NCBI RefSeq assembly: GCF_002029255.1
Contig: NZ_MZGT01000029.1
Span: forward strand, 1-64,000
Length of the DNA: 64,000 bases
Reading direction: 5' to 3'
DNA from: Clostridium chromiireducens
Lineage (GTDB): Bacteria > Bacillota > Clostridia > Clostridiales > Clostridiaceae
A program made the position numbers and the translations under genes. The notes beneath the pieces are model-generated. The model did no database searches, had not been told where the DNA came from, and saw only the letters and a program-made list of their open reading frames with translations. Below, piece after piece: positions 19,452-28,946 of this stretch (positions within the stretch are counted from its first letter, which is position 1; every line of letters starts with the position of its first letter).

Positions 19452-20465
19452 TTATCTTGCTTGAAGTTTAAAATTGTAATTATTCAAAGAGGTATGAGGT
19501 TTATAAAATTCTTCTAATGCTGCTATTTCATCCTCTGATAGCTCTAATTCCACCGCTTCTACAGCATCTTTTATATGTTGTTCTTTTGTTGCACCTACTA
19601 TTGGAGAAGTAATGACACTTTTTGAAAGCAGCCATGCTAACGCAATTTGTGCCATAGGTACTCCTCTTCTCTCTGCAACTTCAGCTAATCTATCAACTAT
19701 AGGCTTATCTAAATTTGTTGTTATGTTCAACTGTGATGCATGTGCATCAGTTTTTCCTCGTTCTGTAGTCTGCACGCCATCCACCCAAGGACGAGTTAAT
19801 CGACCGCGCGCTAATGGAGACCAAGGTGTAACACCTATCCCCTCACTTTCACATAATGGAAGCATTTCTCGTTCTTCTTCCCTGTAAAGAAGGTTATAAT
19901 AATTCTCCATTACCACAAAACGATGCCATCCATTGGCTTTTTGAATACCAATAGCCTTCATAAGCTGCCATGCATACATAGTTGATGCACCTAGATAACG
20001 TACCTTACCAGCCTTCACTAAATCATTAAGAGCTTCTAAGGTTTCTTCAAGAGGTGTGTTATAATCGAAGCGACCTATTTCATATATATCAATATAATCT
20101 GTACCGAGTCGCATTAAACTATCATCTATTTCTGTCATTATTGCCTTACGAGAAAGCCCCATGCCATTTGGAACTGGACGCATTGGTGCAAATACCCTAT
20201 CTGCAATAACTACATCGTCTCTACGAACGAAATCTTTAATCGCTCGTCCAACTATCCTTTCAGTGTCTCCATCAGAGTAATTATTTGAAAGATCAAAATA
20301 GTTCACACCGTTATCTAAAGCTAATTTTATAAATTTCCTGCTCTCCTCCTCGCTTAAAGTCCATGGTCTCTCATTTATACCTGTACCAGTATTTCCATAG
20401 CTCATGCATCCTAAACATATTCTAGAAACTTCTAATCCCGTATTACCTAATCTCGTATATTTCAT
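19452..20465 (-). CDS. Aldo/keto reductase
   Basis: This 337-residue NADPH-dependent reductase has MKYTRLGNTGLEVSRICLGCMSYG at the first strand (residues 1-24). The catalytic Tyr is in SNNYSDGDTE, and the C-terminal cofactor loop is VITSPIVGATKEQHI. The catalytic Asp position carries FDLSNNY in place of the usual DTAxxY, a modest deviation. It is divergent from a LysR gene 249 bp away, which probably regulates it. Confidence 0.92.
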   Translation of the reverse strand: MKYTRLGNTGLEVSRICLGCMSYGNTGTGINERPWTLSEEESRKFIKLALDNGVNYFDLSNNYSDGDTERIVGRAIKDFVRRDDVVIADRVFAPMRPVPNGMGLSRKAIMTEIDDSLMRLGTDYIDIYEIGRFDYNTPLEETLEALNDLVKAGKVRYLGASTMYAWQLMKAIGIQKANGWHRFVVMENYYNLLYREEEREMLPLCESEGIGVTPWSPLARGRLTRPWVDGVQTTERGKTDAHASQLNITTNLDKPIVDRLAEVAERRGVPMAQIALAWLLSKSVITSPIVGATKEQHIKDAVEAVELELSEDEIAALEEFYKPHTSLNNYNFKLQAR

Positions 20466-20714
20466 AAATAACCTTCCTCACTTTCTTCTATAAAATGTAT
20501 TGCTCCCTATTTAAAGTTATATTCTCAAATTTCCTTAAAATATCGAAAGTCCTTTAAAAACTGCTTTAATATTGAAGCTATGCATTTATAATTATTGTTT
20601 TCTATTTTCTTTAATGTTATTATAAAATGCAATTAAGTATTAGTAAAACGGAAATATCGAATAGAATGATTTCGATTTATCGAATTATCTATATACAATG
20701 AAGGAGGAAGTATT

Positions 20715-21596
20715 TTGGACATTCAAGTTGTAAAAACATTTTTCAGCATATTAAAAAATGGCAGCTTCCAAGAGGCTGCAAAAGAACTTGGTTACGCTCA
20801 ATCAACTGTAACCAATCATATACAAAGCCTTGAGACAGAACTTGGAGTGGTTCTTATGGAAAGAGGCAAGAAAATACGATTAACTCAGGCTGGAGAATTA
20901 TTTAAAAATCCTGCAAAACAAATGCTCACTGATTATGAAAATCTTATGATGTCTATAAATGAATTTTCAGATAACACAAAGGGAACTGTACAAATTGGTG
21001 CAAATGAACCCATCGCCAGTCGCATATTACCTAAAATTCTAAATTCCTTCCACAAACAATTTCCTCTTATTAATGTTGAAATTACAATTGATACTAGTAT
21101 TGCTTTAAACAACATGGTAATCGATGGTAAACTAGATTTTGCTATCTGCACCTTGTCCATTAATAATAATGACATGAATTTTATCCCTGTTCTTGAACTT
21201 CCAATCCTTTTAGCGGTTCCTATCTCACACCCACTTGCCTCAAAGAAAAAGGTGTATCTAAAAGATTTACGGAATGAACGCATTTTAATGCCAAGACCAC
21301 AAACCTCAGCTTTAAAAAAATTAGAAGACTTATTAGATAAAAGAACAGGCCCCTATGTTTCCGTTAAAATTACAAATATGATTTCGCCAATGGCTTTTGT
21401 GCAAAATGAATTTGGTATTGGCTTTTTAAATAGTCTCAAGGTAGACTCTTCAATGCCAGGGGTTACTCTAAGAGAAGTAGAAGATTTAAAAGATAAAAAC
21501 ATAAATGGAATCTTTATAAAAAAAGATAGCAGACTTCTTACTCCAGCCACTTGCAATTTGGCAGCTTTTATAAAAGACAGTAGTTTTTTACTTTAG
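20715..21596 (+). CDS. LysR family transcriptional regulator
   Basis: This 293-residue protein has an N-terminal HTH (NGSFQEAAKELGYAQSTVTNHIQ at residues 16-38) and a periplasmic-binding-like effector domain. It starts with TTG at 20715 behind GGAGG. The intergenic region with the divergent aldo/keto reductase contains ATCGAA/TTTCGAT half sites (about 20656-20680), candidate operators. The effector is unknown. Confidence 0.93.
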   Translation: MDIQVVKTFFSILKNGSFQEAAKELGYAQSTVTNHIQSLETELGVVLMERGKKIRLTQAGELFKNPAKQMLTDYENLMMSINEFSDNTKGTVQIGANEPIASRILPKILNSFHKQFPLINVEITIDTSIALNNMVIDGKLDFAICTLSINNNDMNFIPVLELPILLAVPISHPLASKKKVYLKDLRNERILMPRPQTSALKKLEDLLDKRTGPYVSVKITNMISPMAFVQNEFGIGFLNSLKVDSSMPGVTLREVEDLKDKNINGIFIKKDSRLLTPATCNLAAFIKDSSFLL

Positions 21597-21598
21597 AA

Positions 21599-22564
21599 TC
21601 ACATAAAGTTCATCTTAGTGTTTATACGCACTTCTTTTATGTCCTGAAGAGGTGGAAGTCCAAATAATCTTCGATATTCCCTGTTAAATTGTGAATAGCT
21701 TTCATAACCAACTTTTATGGCCACATCTCCCACACTCATAGATCCACTAACTAATAAACGTCTTGCCTCTTGAAGTCGAAGATTTTTTTGATATTGTAAA
21801 GGTCCCATGTTTAATGTAGCTTTAAATTTGTGATGAAGTCCAGACACGCTCATGTTGCAGAGTTTTGCCAGTCCTTCAACAGTAAATGGCTCTGATATGT
21901 TTTCTTTTATTAAAGTGATTGCTCTACCAATACTATCTATATTAGAATCAATAAAGGCTTGTTGAAGAAACAATTGACCATAGTCCCCTGTAAGTAAATG
22001 ATATATGATTTCACGTTTAATCAATGTTGACAGAAAAGGAATAGAATCAGGCTTATCAAGCAATCTTAGTAATCGCATAAGAAGATCTAATAGTTCAAAA
22101 TTGGATTTCCCAATGAATGCAGCCATATTTAAGTTATTATCTTTTGAATTCACATTAATTTTTGCATCCATCATCACTGAGAAAATTTCTTGGGCAGTAA
22201 ATTCAACACGTAAGCCAATATATGGTTTATCTTCGCTTGCGCCAATGACTTGTGCTGAAACAGGAAAATCAATCAAAGATGCTACATAGTCTCCAGAATT
22301 ATATTGAATTATATTCTGATTAATATGAATATTTTTTTCCCCTTGTAGAATAAGACAAATTGATGGCGTTAAAATTCCAGGAAGTAACGGTGTTTCCTTG
22401 CTGCTTTTATAAAGTGTTATAAAAGGAATTGCTGTATCGACCTCTCCATCTGATGTAAGATTTTTTTCGCATAAAGCAGCCAGTTGATTTAGAACTTTTT
22501 GATAGCTTGCATTTGACTCTGTATAAGCTTCTTTATTTGTAATGCCCTGTTGCTGCTGAGACAT
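21599..22564 (-). CDS. AraC family regulator with AraC_N domain
   Basis: This 321-residue protein has an N-terminal cupin-like AraC_N domain with LLPGILTPSICLILQGEK (about residues 55-72) and a C-terminal pair of HTHs (LAKLCNMSVSGLHHKFK and VGDVAIKVGYESYSQFNREYRR). The start at 22564 follows GAGGTG. An SDR gene on the opposite strand starts 226 bp away and is the likely target. It converges on the LysR gene, with stops only three bases apart. Confidence 0.92.
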   Translation of the reverse strand: MSQQQQGITNKEAYTESNASYQKVLNQLAALCEKNLTSDGEVDTAIPFITLYKSSKETPLLPGILTPSICLILQGEKNIHINQNIIQYNSGDYVASLIDFPVSAQVIGASEDKPYIGLRVEFTAQEIFSVMMDAKINVNSKDNNLNMAAFIGKSNFELLDLLMRLLRLLDKPDSIPFLSTLIKREIIYHLLTGDYGQLFLQQAFIDSNIDSIGRAITLIKENISEPFTVEGLAKLCNMSVSGLHHKFKATLNMGPLQYQKNLRLQEARRLLVSGSMSVGDVAIKVGYESYSQFNREYRRLFGLPPLQDIKEVRINTKMNFM

Positions 22565-22789
22565 ATATTTGCACCTCACTTTAATTTGTATATTAAAAAT
22601 AAATATTTTTTTATTATACGTCATCAGATAAGGTAATTCAATCTTGCTCTAAAAATACCTATTGCAGTATTAGGCAATTTTTATACATTAATGTGTCTAG
22701 CTGCTTTTATCTATTTAAGGCATAATTTCATCATAAAGATTTTAAAAATAAAATCTTATTATTTATTAATTTTTATGGAGGTATTTTTT

Positions 22790-23785
22790 ATGAAAACAGA
22801 ACAAAAACCTATAGGCTCAGGTTTTGGAGCCGCTTCTACTACTAATGACGTTATTACTGGTATCAACCTTACGGGGAAAACTGCTATCGTAACCGGTGGT
22901 TACTCTGGGCTCGGGAAAGAAACTGTTCGTACATTGCGTTTAGCAGGTGCTGAGGTTATAGTGCCTACAAGGGATTATGAACGAGCTAATGCAGCATTGA
23001 AAGACATTGATGGCGTAAAAATTGAGTTAATGGATTTACTTGATCCTTCTTCTATAGACTCCTTTGCTGATAAATTCCTAGCTTCTGACCGATCATTGCA
23101 CATTTTGGTAAACTGTGCAGCTATTATGGCATGCCCATTATATCGTGATAGTAGAGGATATGAATTTCAGCTTGCAACCAATCATCTAGGACACTTTCAA
23201 CTTACTACAAGACTTTTGCCAGCTCTAAGTAAAGCCAATGGAGCTAGAGTAGTCTCGGTATCCTCTTGGGGTCACCACTTTTCACCTTTTGTGCTTGATG
23301 ACCCTAATTTTGAGAATCGTGATTATACTCCTTGGGAAGGCTATGGTCAATCAAAAACTGCTAACGTCTTATTTACGGTTGAATTAGATAAACGCTTTAA
23401 AAAAGATGGTATAAGAGCCTTTTCTCTTCATCCAGGCAGCATTGCTGGAACAGGCTTAGGTAGGTACTTACCAGAAGAGGCACTTTTAGCTTCAGGTTCT
23501 TACGATGAGCAAGGAAATCCTATAATCGATCCTTCAAAAAATCTCAAAACAATTGAACAAGGTTCAGCTACTATCGTATGGTGTGCGGTAAGTCCTCAAT
23601 TGCACAATATGGGCGGCGTATATTGCGAAAACTGTGATATAGCTTACATAGATTTTAATAATTATGAAAATTGGAAAATTGAAGATACAACAGACTTTTC
23701 AGGTGTAATGCCTTTTGCTATTGATAATGAAGCAGCTGAAAGCCTTTGGAATTTAAGTGAACGACTTATTGGCGGAAAACAATAG
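22790..23785 (+). CDS. Short-chain dehydrogenase/reductase
   Basis: This 331-residue Rossmann enzyme has the cofactor motif TGGYSGLGKE (about residues 35-44), NCAAIMA and the catalytic YGQSK. The ATG at 22790 follows GGAGG; the in-frame upstream start has no ribosome site. Similarity is to the WW-domain-oxidoreductase/retinol-dehydrogenase-like SDRs. The substrate is unknown. It is divergent from an AraC regulator. Confidence 0.9.
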   Translation: MKTEQKPIGSGFGAASTTNDVITGINLTGKTAIVTGGYSGLGKETVRTLRLAGAEVIVPTRDYERANAALKDIDGVKIELMDLLDPSSIDSFADKFLASDRSLHILVNCAAIMACPLYRDSRGYEFQLATNHLGHFQLTTRLLPALSKANGARVVSVSSWGHHFSPFVLDDPNFENRDYTPWEGYGQSKTANVLFTVELDKRFKKDGIRAFSLHPGSIAGTGLGRYLPEEALLASGSYDEQGNPIIDPSKNLKTIEQGSATIVWCAVSPQLHNMGGVYCENCDIAYIDFNNYENWKIEDTTDFSGVMPFAIDNEAAESLWNLSERLIGGKQ

Positions 23786-23810
23786 TTATTATTTCTATTA
23801 CACTCTAATT

Positions 23811-24392
23811 TTAAAGCAGTGTGAAATATGTCATTATAAAAGGTAACATTTCCTCAACTAAAATGATGGAATTTACCTTTTTACCTAAGCTATACCAATA
23901 CTGAACGCCATCATAAATAGAACTGCTTATCATAGTAAAAATTAATTCTATTTTCATTTTATCATGGGCAAACTTATTTTCATTTTTTATAAAAAGTGTA
24001 AGCATTACCTGGCGCAATTGAACTTTAGCTTTAATCTCTATTACAGAGGCAAAAGAGCGATAGCTATATTTACAACGCTGACTTAAATCTTCATGGTAAT
24101 CACATATGGACAGAATCAAATTCCTTATAACTTCTTCTGTTATTTCTAATTTGTCGCCAATTCTTTTAGAAATAAAATATTCTAACTGATCGGAAACAAT
24201 TGATTCTAATAAATCATACTTATCTTGAAAATGAGCATAGAACGTTGACCTGTTTATTTCGGCCTTTTTGGCGATATCACTTACTGTAATAGCATCAAAG
24301 TTCTTCACTTTTGATAAATTAAAAATTGCTTCTTGAATTAGTCTACGCGTCTTAATTACTCTTGGATCTTTTTCATTTAGTTTTAATGCCAT
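23811..24392 (-). CDS. TetR family transcriptional regulator
   Basis: This 193-residue protein has the N-terminal HTH (ITVSDIAKKAEINRSTFYAHFQDKYDLLESIV, about 34-65) and a TetR_C_7-like helical C-terminal domain. It is divergent from the nitroreductase at 24669. The 276-bp spacer holds inverted CCAACAG/TTGTTGG-type repeats at about 24460-24480 that could be its operator. Confidence 0.9.
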   Translation of the reverse strand: MALKLNEKDPRVIKTRRLIQEAIFNLSKVKNFDAITVSDIAKKAEINRSTFYAHFQDKYDLLESIVSDQLEYFISKRIGDKLEITEEVIRNLILSICDYHEDLSQRCKYSYRSFASVIEIKAKVQLRQVMLTLFIKNENKFAHDKMKIELIFTMISSSIYDGVQYWYSLGKKVNSIILVEEMLPFIMTYFTLL

Positions 24393-24668
24393 AATTAATC
24401 CCTTTCTTCTTCAAAATAAAATTCACACAACAATTTTCTTGTTCTGTTGAGTACCCAACAGAATAGGTTTATTGTTGGTTGTTTCAAGTATTATTAGGCC
24501 TTATAATAACATATATGTGATACATTATCAACAGGTGTTGCTTATGTTTCCATATAGATATTCATGAAAATCTTTATAATTTAACAAAATATTTTTGCAT
24601 TAAAGTATGATAGGTATACCGAAAAATCCAAGATACATTTTACAATAACGAAGAAAAGGAGAAAAAAT

Positions 24669-25223
24669 ATGAATGAAGTATTAAAAACAATAAAAAATAG
24701 AAGAAGTATAAGATCTTATCTACAAGATCAAATAAATCAGGAAGAATTACATTTAATCATAGAGGCAGGTATTTATGCACCTACTGCACACAATGATCAA
24801 CCTTGGCATTTTACAGTAATACAAAACGAGGAATTGCTTTCACATATAAACGAAAAAACTAAGGAATTAATGGCTAAGTCTGAAGATAACTTTATAAGAA
24901 CTCTAGGGTTAAATCCTAAAATAAATACAATATATAATGCTCCTACTTTAATTATAGTTTCCGGAAAAAAAGATGCTCTTGAACCAAAAATAGACTGTTC
25001 AGCAGCAATTCAAAATATGCTAATTGCTGCTGAAAGCTTAAATATCGGCTCTGTTTGGCTTAGTTTTATGACTCCTTTGTTTAGTTTACAAGATGAAGTA
25101 GAAAAACTCGGCATACCAGAAGGATATGAGCCTTATTATGGTGCAGCGTTTGGTTATAAAAACATAGAGAAAGAGTTAACTGCTCCAAAAAGAAATGTTG
25201 ATGTAATCAATCATATTAAATAA
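24669..25223 (+). CDS. Nitroreductase family protein
   Basis: This 184-residue FMN-dependent NAD(P)H oxidoreductase has KNRRSIRSYLQDQ at residues 10-22 (FMN phosphate contact) and APTAHNDQPWHFTVIQN, and ends with AFGYKN. It is paralogous to the gene at 38165, including a near-identical start (MNEV). AAGGAG sets the start. A terminator follows. Confidence 0.92.
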   Translation: MNEVLKTIKNRRSIRSYLQDQINQEELHLIIEAGIYAPTAHNDQPWHFTVIQNEELLSHINEKTKELMAKSEDNFIRTLGLNPKINTIYNAPTLIIVSGKKDALEPKIDCSAAIQNMLIAAESLNIGSVWLSFMTPLFSLQDEVEKLGIPEGYEPYYGAAFGYKNIEKELTAPKRNVDVINHIK

Positions 25224-25239
25224 ACAAATATACTAAAGT

Positions 25240-25266
25240 AAAGCCTTCGATATTCACGAAGGCTTT
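25240..25266 (+). terminator. Terminator after nitroreductase
   Basis: AAAGCCTTCG and CGAAGGCTTT arms, followed by ATTA, lie 17 bp after the stop codon. The rest of the gap to hisS (25267-25476) shows no gene. Confidence 0.75.
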
Positions 25267-25476
25267 ATTACAATACTATCTAAAATCCCGGTGCAGCGAA
25301 AAGTATTTATATATGCTTCACTATCCGGCTTGTTTAAAACTATAAAGAATTTTTCATCTAGTCAAATAAAACAAGAATTTCGTCTTAAAGTCTTGTTCCT
25401 CCTCCATTTACTTATATTTACATTTATTTTAACAGCCTTAAAATAAAATTTCAAACAAATATCAGTATACTTATAT

Positions 25477-26766
25477 TCAAAGTAGATTAATAACTTTTTC
25501 TTCCCCACTAGCCATATCCTTAATTTTTATTTCTCTTTTTAAAACTTCATTTTCTCCAATTAATATTACATTAGGTATTGCTAATTTATTTGCATAATTA
25601 AGTTTTTTCTTTAATTTATCTTCTTCTAGATATATTTCTGTATATTTTCCTTTAGCCAATAACATTTTATATATCTCGACGCAATATTCTAGTGTGTCCC
25701 CAATTGGTATAATTAAATATTCTATGGATTTTTCCACCTTATAATTATCTAAAAATCCTATTTCTTTTAATACAAAAAATAATCTTGTAAGCCCAATAGA
25801 TATTCCTACCCCTGGTAAGATGTTATCTGTATAATTTTCAGCTAGGTTGTCGTACCTTCCACCTGAACATATTGAACCATAATTCTCATTTCCAATTAAA
25901 AATGTTTCAATTACTGTTCCTGTATAATAATCAAGTCCTCTTATTATTTTTAAGTTTATTGTATACTCATTATCGTCTACGCCTAAGAGCTTTAACATTT
26001 TTCTAACTGTATCAATTTCTTCTATACCCTTTTTTAATTCCTCTGAATTCATATCTAATTTCTTCAACTCAGCTAATATTTCTTCATTGCTTCCATTAAT
26101 ATTAATGATTTTATTAATATAATCTGCTTTTTCTTTACCTATTAATTCAATTAATGAACTTTCAAATTCTGCTGCTCCTATTTTGTCGTACTTGTCAATT
26201 AATATCAAAACTTCTGTTGTATTCGTAATTTCTAACTCCTTCAAAACAGATGATAATATTTTTCTATTGCTTATTTGTAATTTATAATCCTTTAAACCAA
26301 TGGCTTTAAAGGCTCTTGAGGCCATACTAATTACTAAGGCATCATTATTAATACTCAGTTTATTATTCCCTATAATATCAACATCAAATTGATAAAACTC
26401 TCTATATCTTCCTCTTTGGTTTCTTTCCCCTCTATATACCTTTCCGATTTGATATCTTTTAAACGGGAATATTAACTCATTAAAATACTGAGCTGAAAAT
26501 CTAGCGAAAGGCACTGTCAAATCAAATCTTAAAGATAAATCATTACTTCCTCTATTAAATCTGTATACTTGTTTTTCTGTCTCACCTGCACTTTTAGCTA
26601 ATAATACCTCCGACTTTTCAATTATTGGTGTATCCATCTCTAAAAAGCCATTTTTCTCATAAACATTAGTTATTTTTCTTATTATATCCTTAAATATTTG
26701 TTGCTCTCTAGGTAATAGCTCCATAAAGCCGGGTAATATACTTGGTTGTATTTTATTATTTTTCAT
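25477..26766 (-). CDS. hisS: Histidyl-tRNA synthetase
   Basis: This 429-residue class II synthetase charges tRNA-His. Motif 2 is YRGERNQRGRYREFYQF (about residues 110-126), the histidine-binding loop is RGLDYYTGTVIE, and motif 3 is GVGISIGLTRLF. The C-terminal anticodon domain follows from about 335, so HisZ is excluded. The start is behind AAGGAG. A histidine-rich leader ORF and terminator precede it. A partial copy lies at 16165-16580. Clostridial hisS is often T-box controlled; no T-box sequence is seen here. Whether another hisS exists elsewhere in the genome is unknown. Confidence 0.95.
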   Translation of the reverse strand: MKNNKIQPSILPGFMELLPREQQIFKDIIRKITNVYEKNGFLEMDTPIIEKSEVLLAKSAGETEKQVYRFNRGSNDLSLRFDLTVPFARFSAQYFNELIFPFKRYQIGKVYRGERNQRGRYREFYQFDVDIIGNNKLSINNDALVISMASRAFKAIGLKDYKLQISNRKILSSVLKELEITNTTEVLILIDKYDKIGAAEFESSLIELIGKEKADYINKIININGSNEEILAELKKLDMNSEELKKGIEEIDTVRKMLKLLGVDDNEYTINLKIIRGLDYYTGTVIETFLIGNENYGSICSGGRYDNLAENYTDNILPGVGISIGLTRLFFVLKEIGFLDNYKVEKSIEYLIIPIGDTLEYCVEIYKMLLAKGKYTEIYLEEDKLKKKLNYANKLAIPNVILIGENEVLKREIKIKDMASGEEKVINLL

Positions 26767-26835
26767 AATCTCTTTCTCCTTACTTATGATAAATTTTGAA
26801 TCAATAAAATTAATTTAATCTTTATTTTGAATAAC

Positions 26836-26974
26836 AAAAAACCATGCAGGCATATATCCCACATGGCTCAATAAATTATTACTAACATTTAATTTATCAT
26901 CACCAGAAGATACAAGCCTACAAATTATAGACTTGCATCTGCTTTTGAACAGACCAAGTCTTGCTAGTGATGAT
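26836..26974 (-). promoter_or_regulatory. Attenuator of hisS (alternative RNA structures and terminator)
   Basis: Just upstream of hisS a terminator hairpin (CCAUGUGGG 26866-26858 with CCUGCAUGG 26850-26842) is followed by six U. The leader-peptide His codons and stop (26974-26964, AUCAUCACUAG) can pair over 11 bases with CUGGUGAUGAU (26906-26896), extended by AAGA/UCUU. A competing pairing joins AGGCUUGUAUC (26919-26909) to GAUAUAUGCCU (26858-26848) in the terminator. Ribosome stalling at His codons would block the first pairing and could free the antiterminator. The pairings are read from sequence; the switch direction is inferred. Confidence 0.75.
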
Positions 26975-27014
26975 GATGTATGAAGTTTACTACTTTCAAA
27001 TTAAATGCTTTCAT
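26964..27014 (-). CDS. Histidine leader peptide of hisS
   Basis: The minus-strand ORF encodes MKAFNLKVVNFIHHHH, with four consecutive His codons directly before the stop. AGGAGG lies six or seven bases upstream of the ATG. The ORF is followed by competing hairpins and a terminator ahead of histidyl-tRNA synthetase. This is the classic layout of ribosome-mediated attenuation responding to charged tRNA-His. Confidence 0.88.
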   Translation of the reverse strand: MKAFNLKVVNFIHHHH

Positions 27015-27169
27015 AATATTTCCTCCTAGAATTTAATTGTTAGTATTATACGATATATAAATTTAATTTTCAATGCTGACTAATTTTATATTATCTTATT
27101 TTCTTATATGCAGATATGTTTGATTTCATTAGTTACTATAATCTAAAAGTTCCATATATAATTATATTC

Positions 27170-27562
27170 TTATTTTGTATACATAACTAACTCTTCTAAG
27201 TCTAAAATTATTTTTGCTTCTTTTAGGAAATCTAATCCTAATAATCCATTAATCCTTTCATTTGGATCAATTTCACCAAAGTCTATCTTAAAATCTTTCA
27301 ATGCAACAGAATCACAGCTAATTGAATCAATCTTTTTCCTTACAGCATAGCTAGATGCTCCACCATATCCCGACGCCTCAATAAGTTTATCGTCATTTGA
27401 GAACTTTGCGCCAAGTTCATCTAGAAAGTCTGTTGTTATTATTGTATGAAATGCCCCTGTGTCAATAATAACATTATCAATAATCACATAGCTTCCTTCA
27501 TGAGTTAGTTTTATAGAAGTATATAACAAGCCATTTTTTATATTTAATTTACTTTTCATCAT
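27170..27562 (-). CDS. Retropepsin-like aspartic protease
   Basis: This 130-residue single-domain protein has the active-site motif VIIDTGAFHTIITTDFL (about residues 29-45) and a second flap-like segment INGLLGLDFL near the C-terminus, as in clan AA bacterial aspartyl proteases. Such small proteins act as homodimers. No membrane segment is seen. It overlaps the upstream 81-residue gene (ATGATG over its stop), so they are translationally coupled. The substrate is unknown; the partner gene is a candidate. Confidence 0.82.
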   Translation of the reverse strand: MMKSKLNIKNGLLYTSIKLTHEGSYVIIDNVIIDTGAFHTIITTDFLDELGAKFSNDDKLIEASGYGGASSYAVRKKIDSISCDSVALKDFKIDFGEIDPNERINGLLGLDFLKEAKIILDLEELVMYTK

Positions 27563-27804
27563 ATACTCCTTCTAATCCCAATATGCTTTATTTTTTCTAT
27601 CTCGATACTTTCATTCTCAGTACTGTATACTAATTGCCCTTTTTTACATTTTGTAAATTCTACCATAGCATCTCTTCCATCTTTTATCGCCTTTATTACT
27701 GCGACATCATCAACATATTTGAACTTTTCATCTTCATGAGATTCTACAATTTCAAATTTCACGAATTGATTTGGATACATTTCCCTGACTTCCTGCCATT
27801 TCAT
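27559..27804 (-). CDS. Small protein coupled to the retropepsin
   Basis: This 81-residue soluble protein starts MKWQEVREMYPNQFVKFEIV. The rest is a compact alternating pattern (DVAVIKAIKDGRDAMVEF, KCKKGQLVYSTENESIEI) and it ends IGIRRSI. The start at 27804 is set by AGGAG. It is probably an all-beta/alpha small domain. It has no known function and is the first gene of a two-gene operon with the protease. Confidence 0.7.
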   Translation of the reverse strand: MKWQEVREMYPNQFVKFEIVESHEDEKFKYVDDVAVIKAIKDGRDAMVEFTKCKKGQLVYSTENESIEIEKIKHIGIRRSI

Positions 27805-28128
27805 TTTAATCAACTCCTATCTAATTTAGACTAATTACTCATATAATTATTTCTATATTACTTTAATTATATCGGAACACACTTTCCAGATAAATATTTA
27901 TTATATAATTTATTTATTTATAATTTCTAATTGTATCTTATACTAATAATTAAATATCAATACTTATTCAATTAACTACATAAAATATCCTATTTTCCGG
28001 ACATCCCAAATACATTAATTCAGCTTATCTAAATTTAATAATTCCCACTTATTCATATAAAATATGATATAATTAACACACTTATCTTTTAACTAGAATT
28101 ATCGGAGTATGTATAGGAGGATTAAAAG
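27805..28128. other. AT-rich divergent promoter region
   Basis: This is the intergenic region between the minus-strand protease operon and the plus-strand HipA-like gene. TATAAT-like boxes are visible near 28066-28073. No gene or clear repeat is seen. Confidence 0.4.
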
Positions 28129-28935
28129 TTGGACACGTATCATGTAGATGAATTATTATATCCAATAGGCAATGGAGCTACTATTCCTATACTTGGAGTT
28201 GTTAATAATAAAAATTATATTATAAAAACCTTCAACAATATCGAAGGAAATAAAACTTTAATAAATGAATTGGTTTGTCATTACATAGCTAAAAAATTAA
28301 ACTTTCCAATTCCTGATGCAAAATTAGGCATTATAGATGCAAATACAGTAATATCTAAAAAAGTGTTAGACTTAGAGGACTTCTCTGATTCCTGTTTTGG
28401 ATTAGCCTTTTGTTCAGAATTTTTAGAACCTGTTACTGTAGTAACCTCAAGCAAAATGCTGCAACTAGCAAGTAATCATAAATGGTTATTGCCTAAATTA
28501 ATGTTATTTGATCATTTAATTTATAATAAAGATAGAAATAAGGGTAATCTTCTTATTTCACTTTCAAAATCCAATAGACAGCTATATATTATAGATCATA
28601 GTCATACTTTCAATCTAGAAGCGTTATGGAATACCCATGCACTTGAATATAAGATTATTGATGAAGACTTTAAAGATTCTGCTATAATGGCTGATAATTG
28701 GTATCACTATGCAAAATTCAAATCAGTCTTAGAGCTTGACCTTATTGTTATGAAAGAAACAGTAGATTATTTCAAAGAAAATTTAACAAAAGACTTTTTG
28801 GAAAGTATCGTTGACAAAATCCCTGAAGTGTTTGAACATAATAAAAATGAATTAAAGGCATTAATTCAATATTTACTGTATAGAATGGAGCATATTGACT
28901 ACTATGCAGATTTAATTCTAAATACTAATTATTAG
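28129..28935 (+). CDS. HipA-like kinase (HipA_2 family)
   Basis: This 268-residue kinase-fold protein has an N-terminal GNGATIPILGVVNNKNYIIK (P-loop-like and Lys contact, residues 13-32). Its catalytic loop is FDHLIYNKDRNKGNLL (about residues 126-141, Asp and Asn conserved), and the metal-binding motif is IIDHSHTF. It lacks the HipA N-terminal subdomain and no HipB-like repressor is adjacent. It starts with TTG behind GGAGG. The next gene is a DUF3037 protein 11 bp downstream, a recurrent pairing. The target is unknown. Confidence 0.85.
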   Translation: MDTYHVDELLYPIGNGATIPILGVVNNKNYIIKTFNNIEGNKTLINELVCHYIAKKLNFPIPDAKLGIIDANTVISKKVLDLEDFSDSCFGLAFCSEFLEPVTVVTSSKMLQLASNHKWLLPKLMLFDHLIYNKDRNKGNLLISLSKSNRQLYIIDHSHTFNLEALWNTHALEYKIIDEDFKDSAIMADNWYHYAKFKSVLELDLIVMKETVDYFKENLTKDFLESIVDKIPEVFEHNKNELKALIQYLLYRMEHIDYYADLILNTNY

Positions 28936-28946
28936 GAAGTGATTTC

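Noticed and set aside
26836-27014. T-box in front of hisS
   Set aside because: No GGUGGNACCGCG-like antiterminator bulge is visible; the sequence fits peptide-dependent attenuation better.
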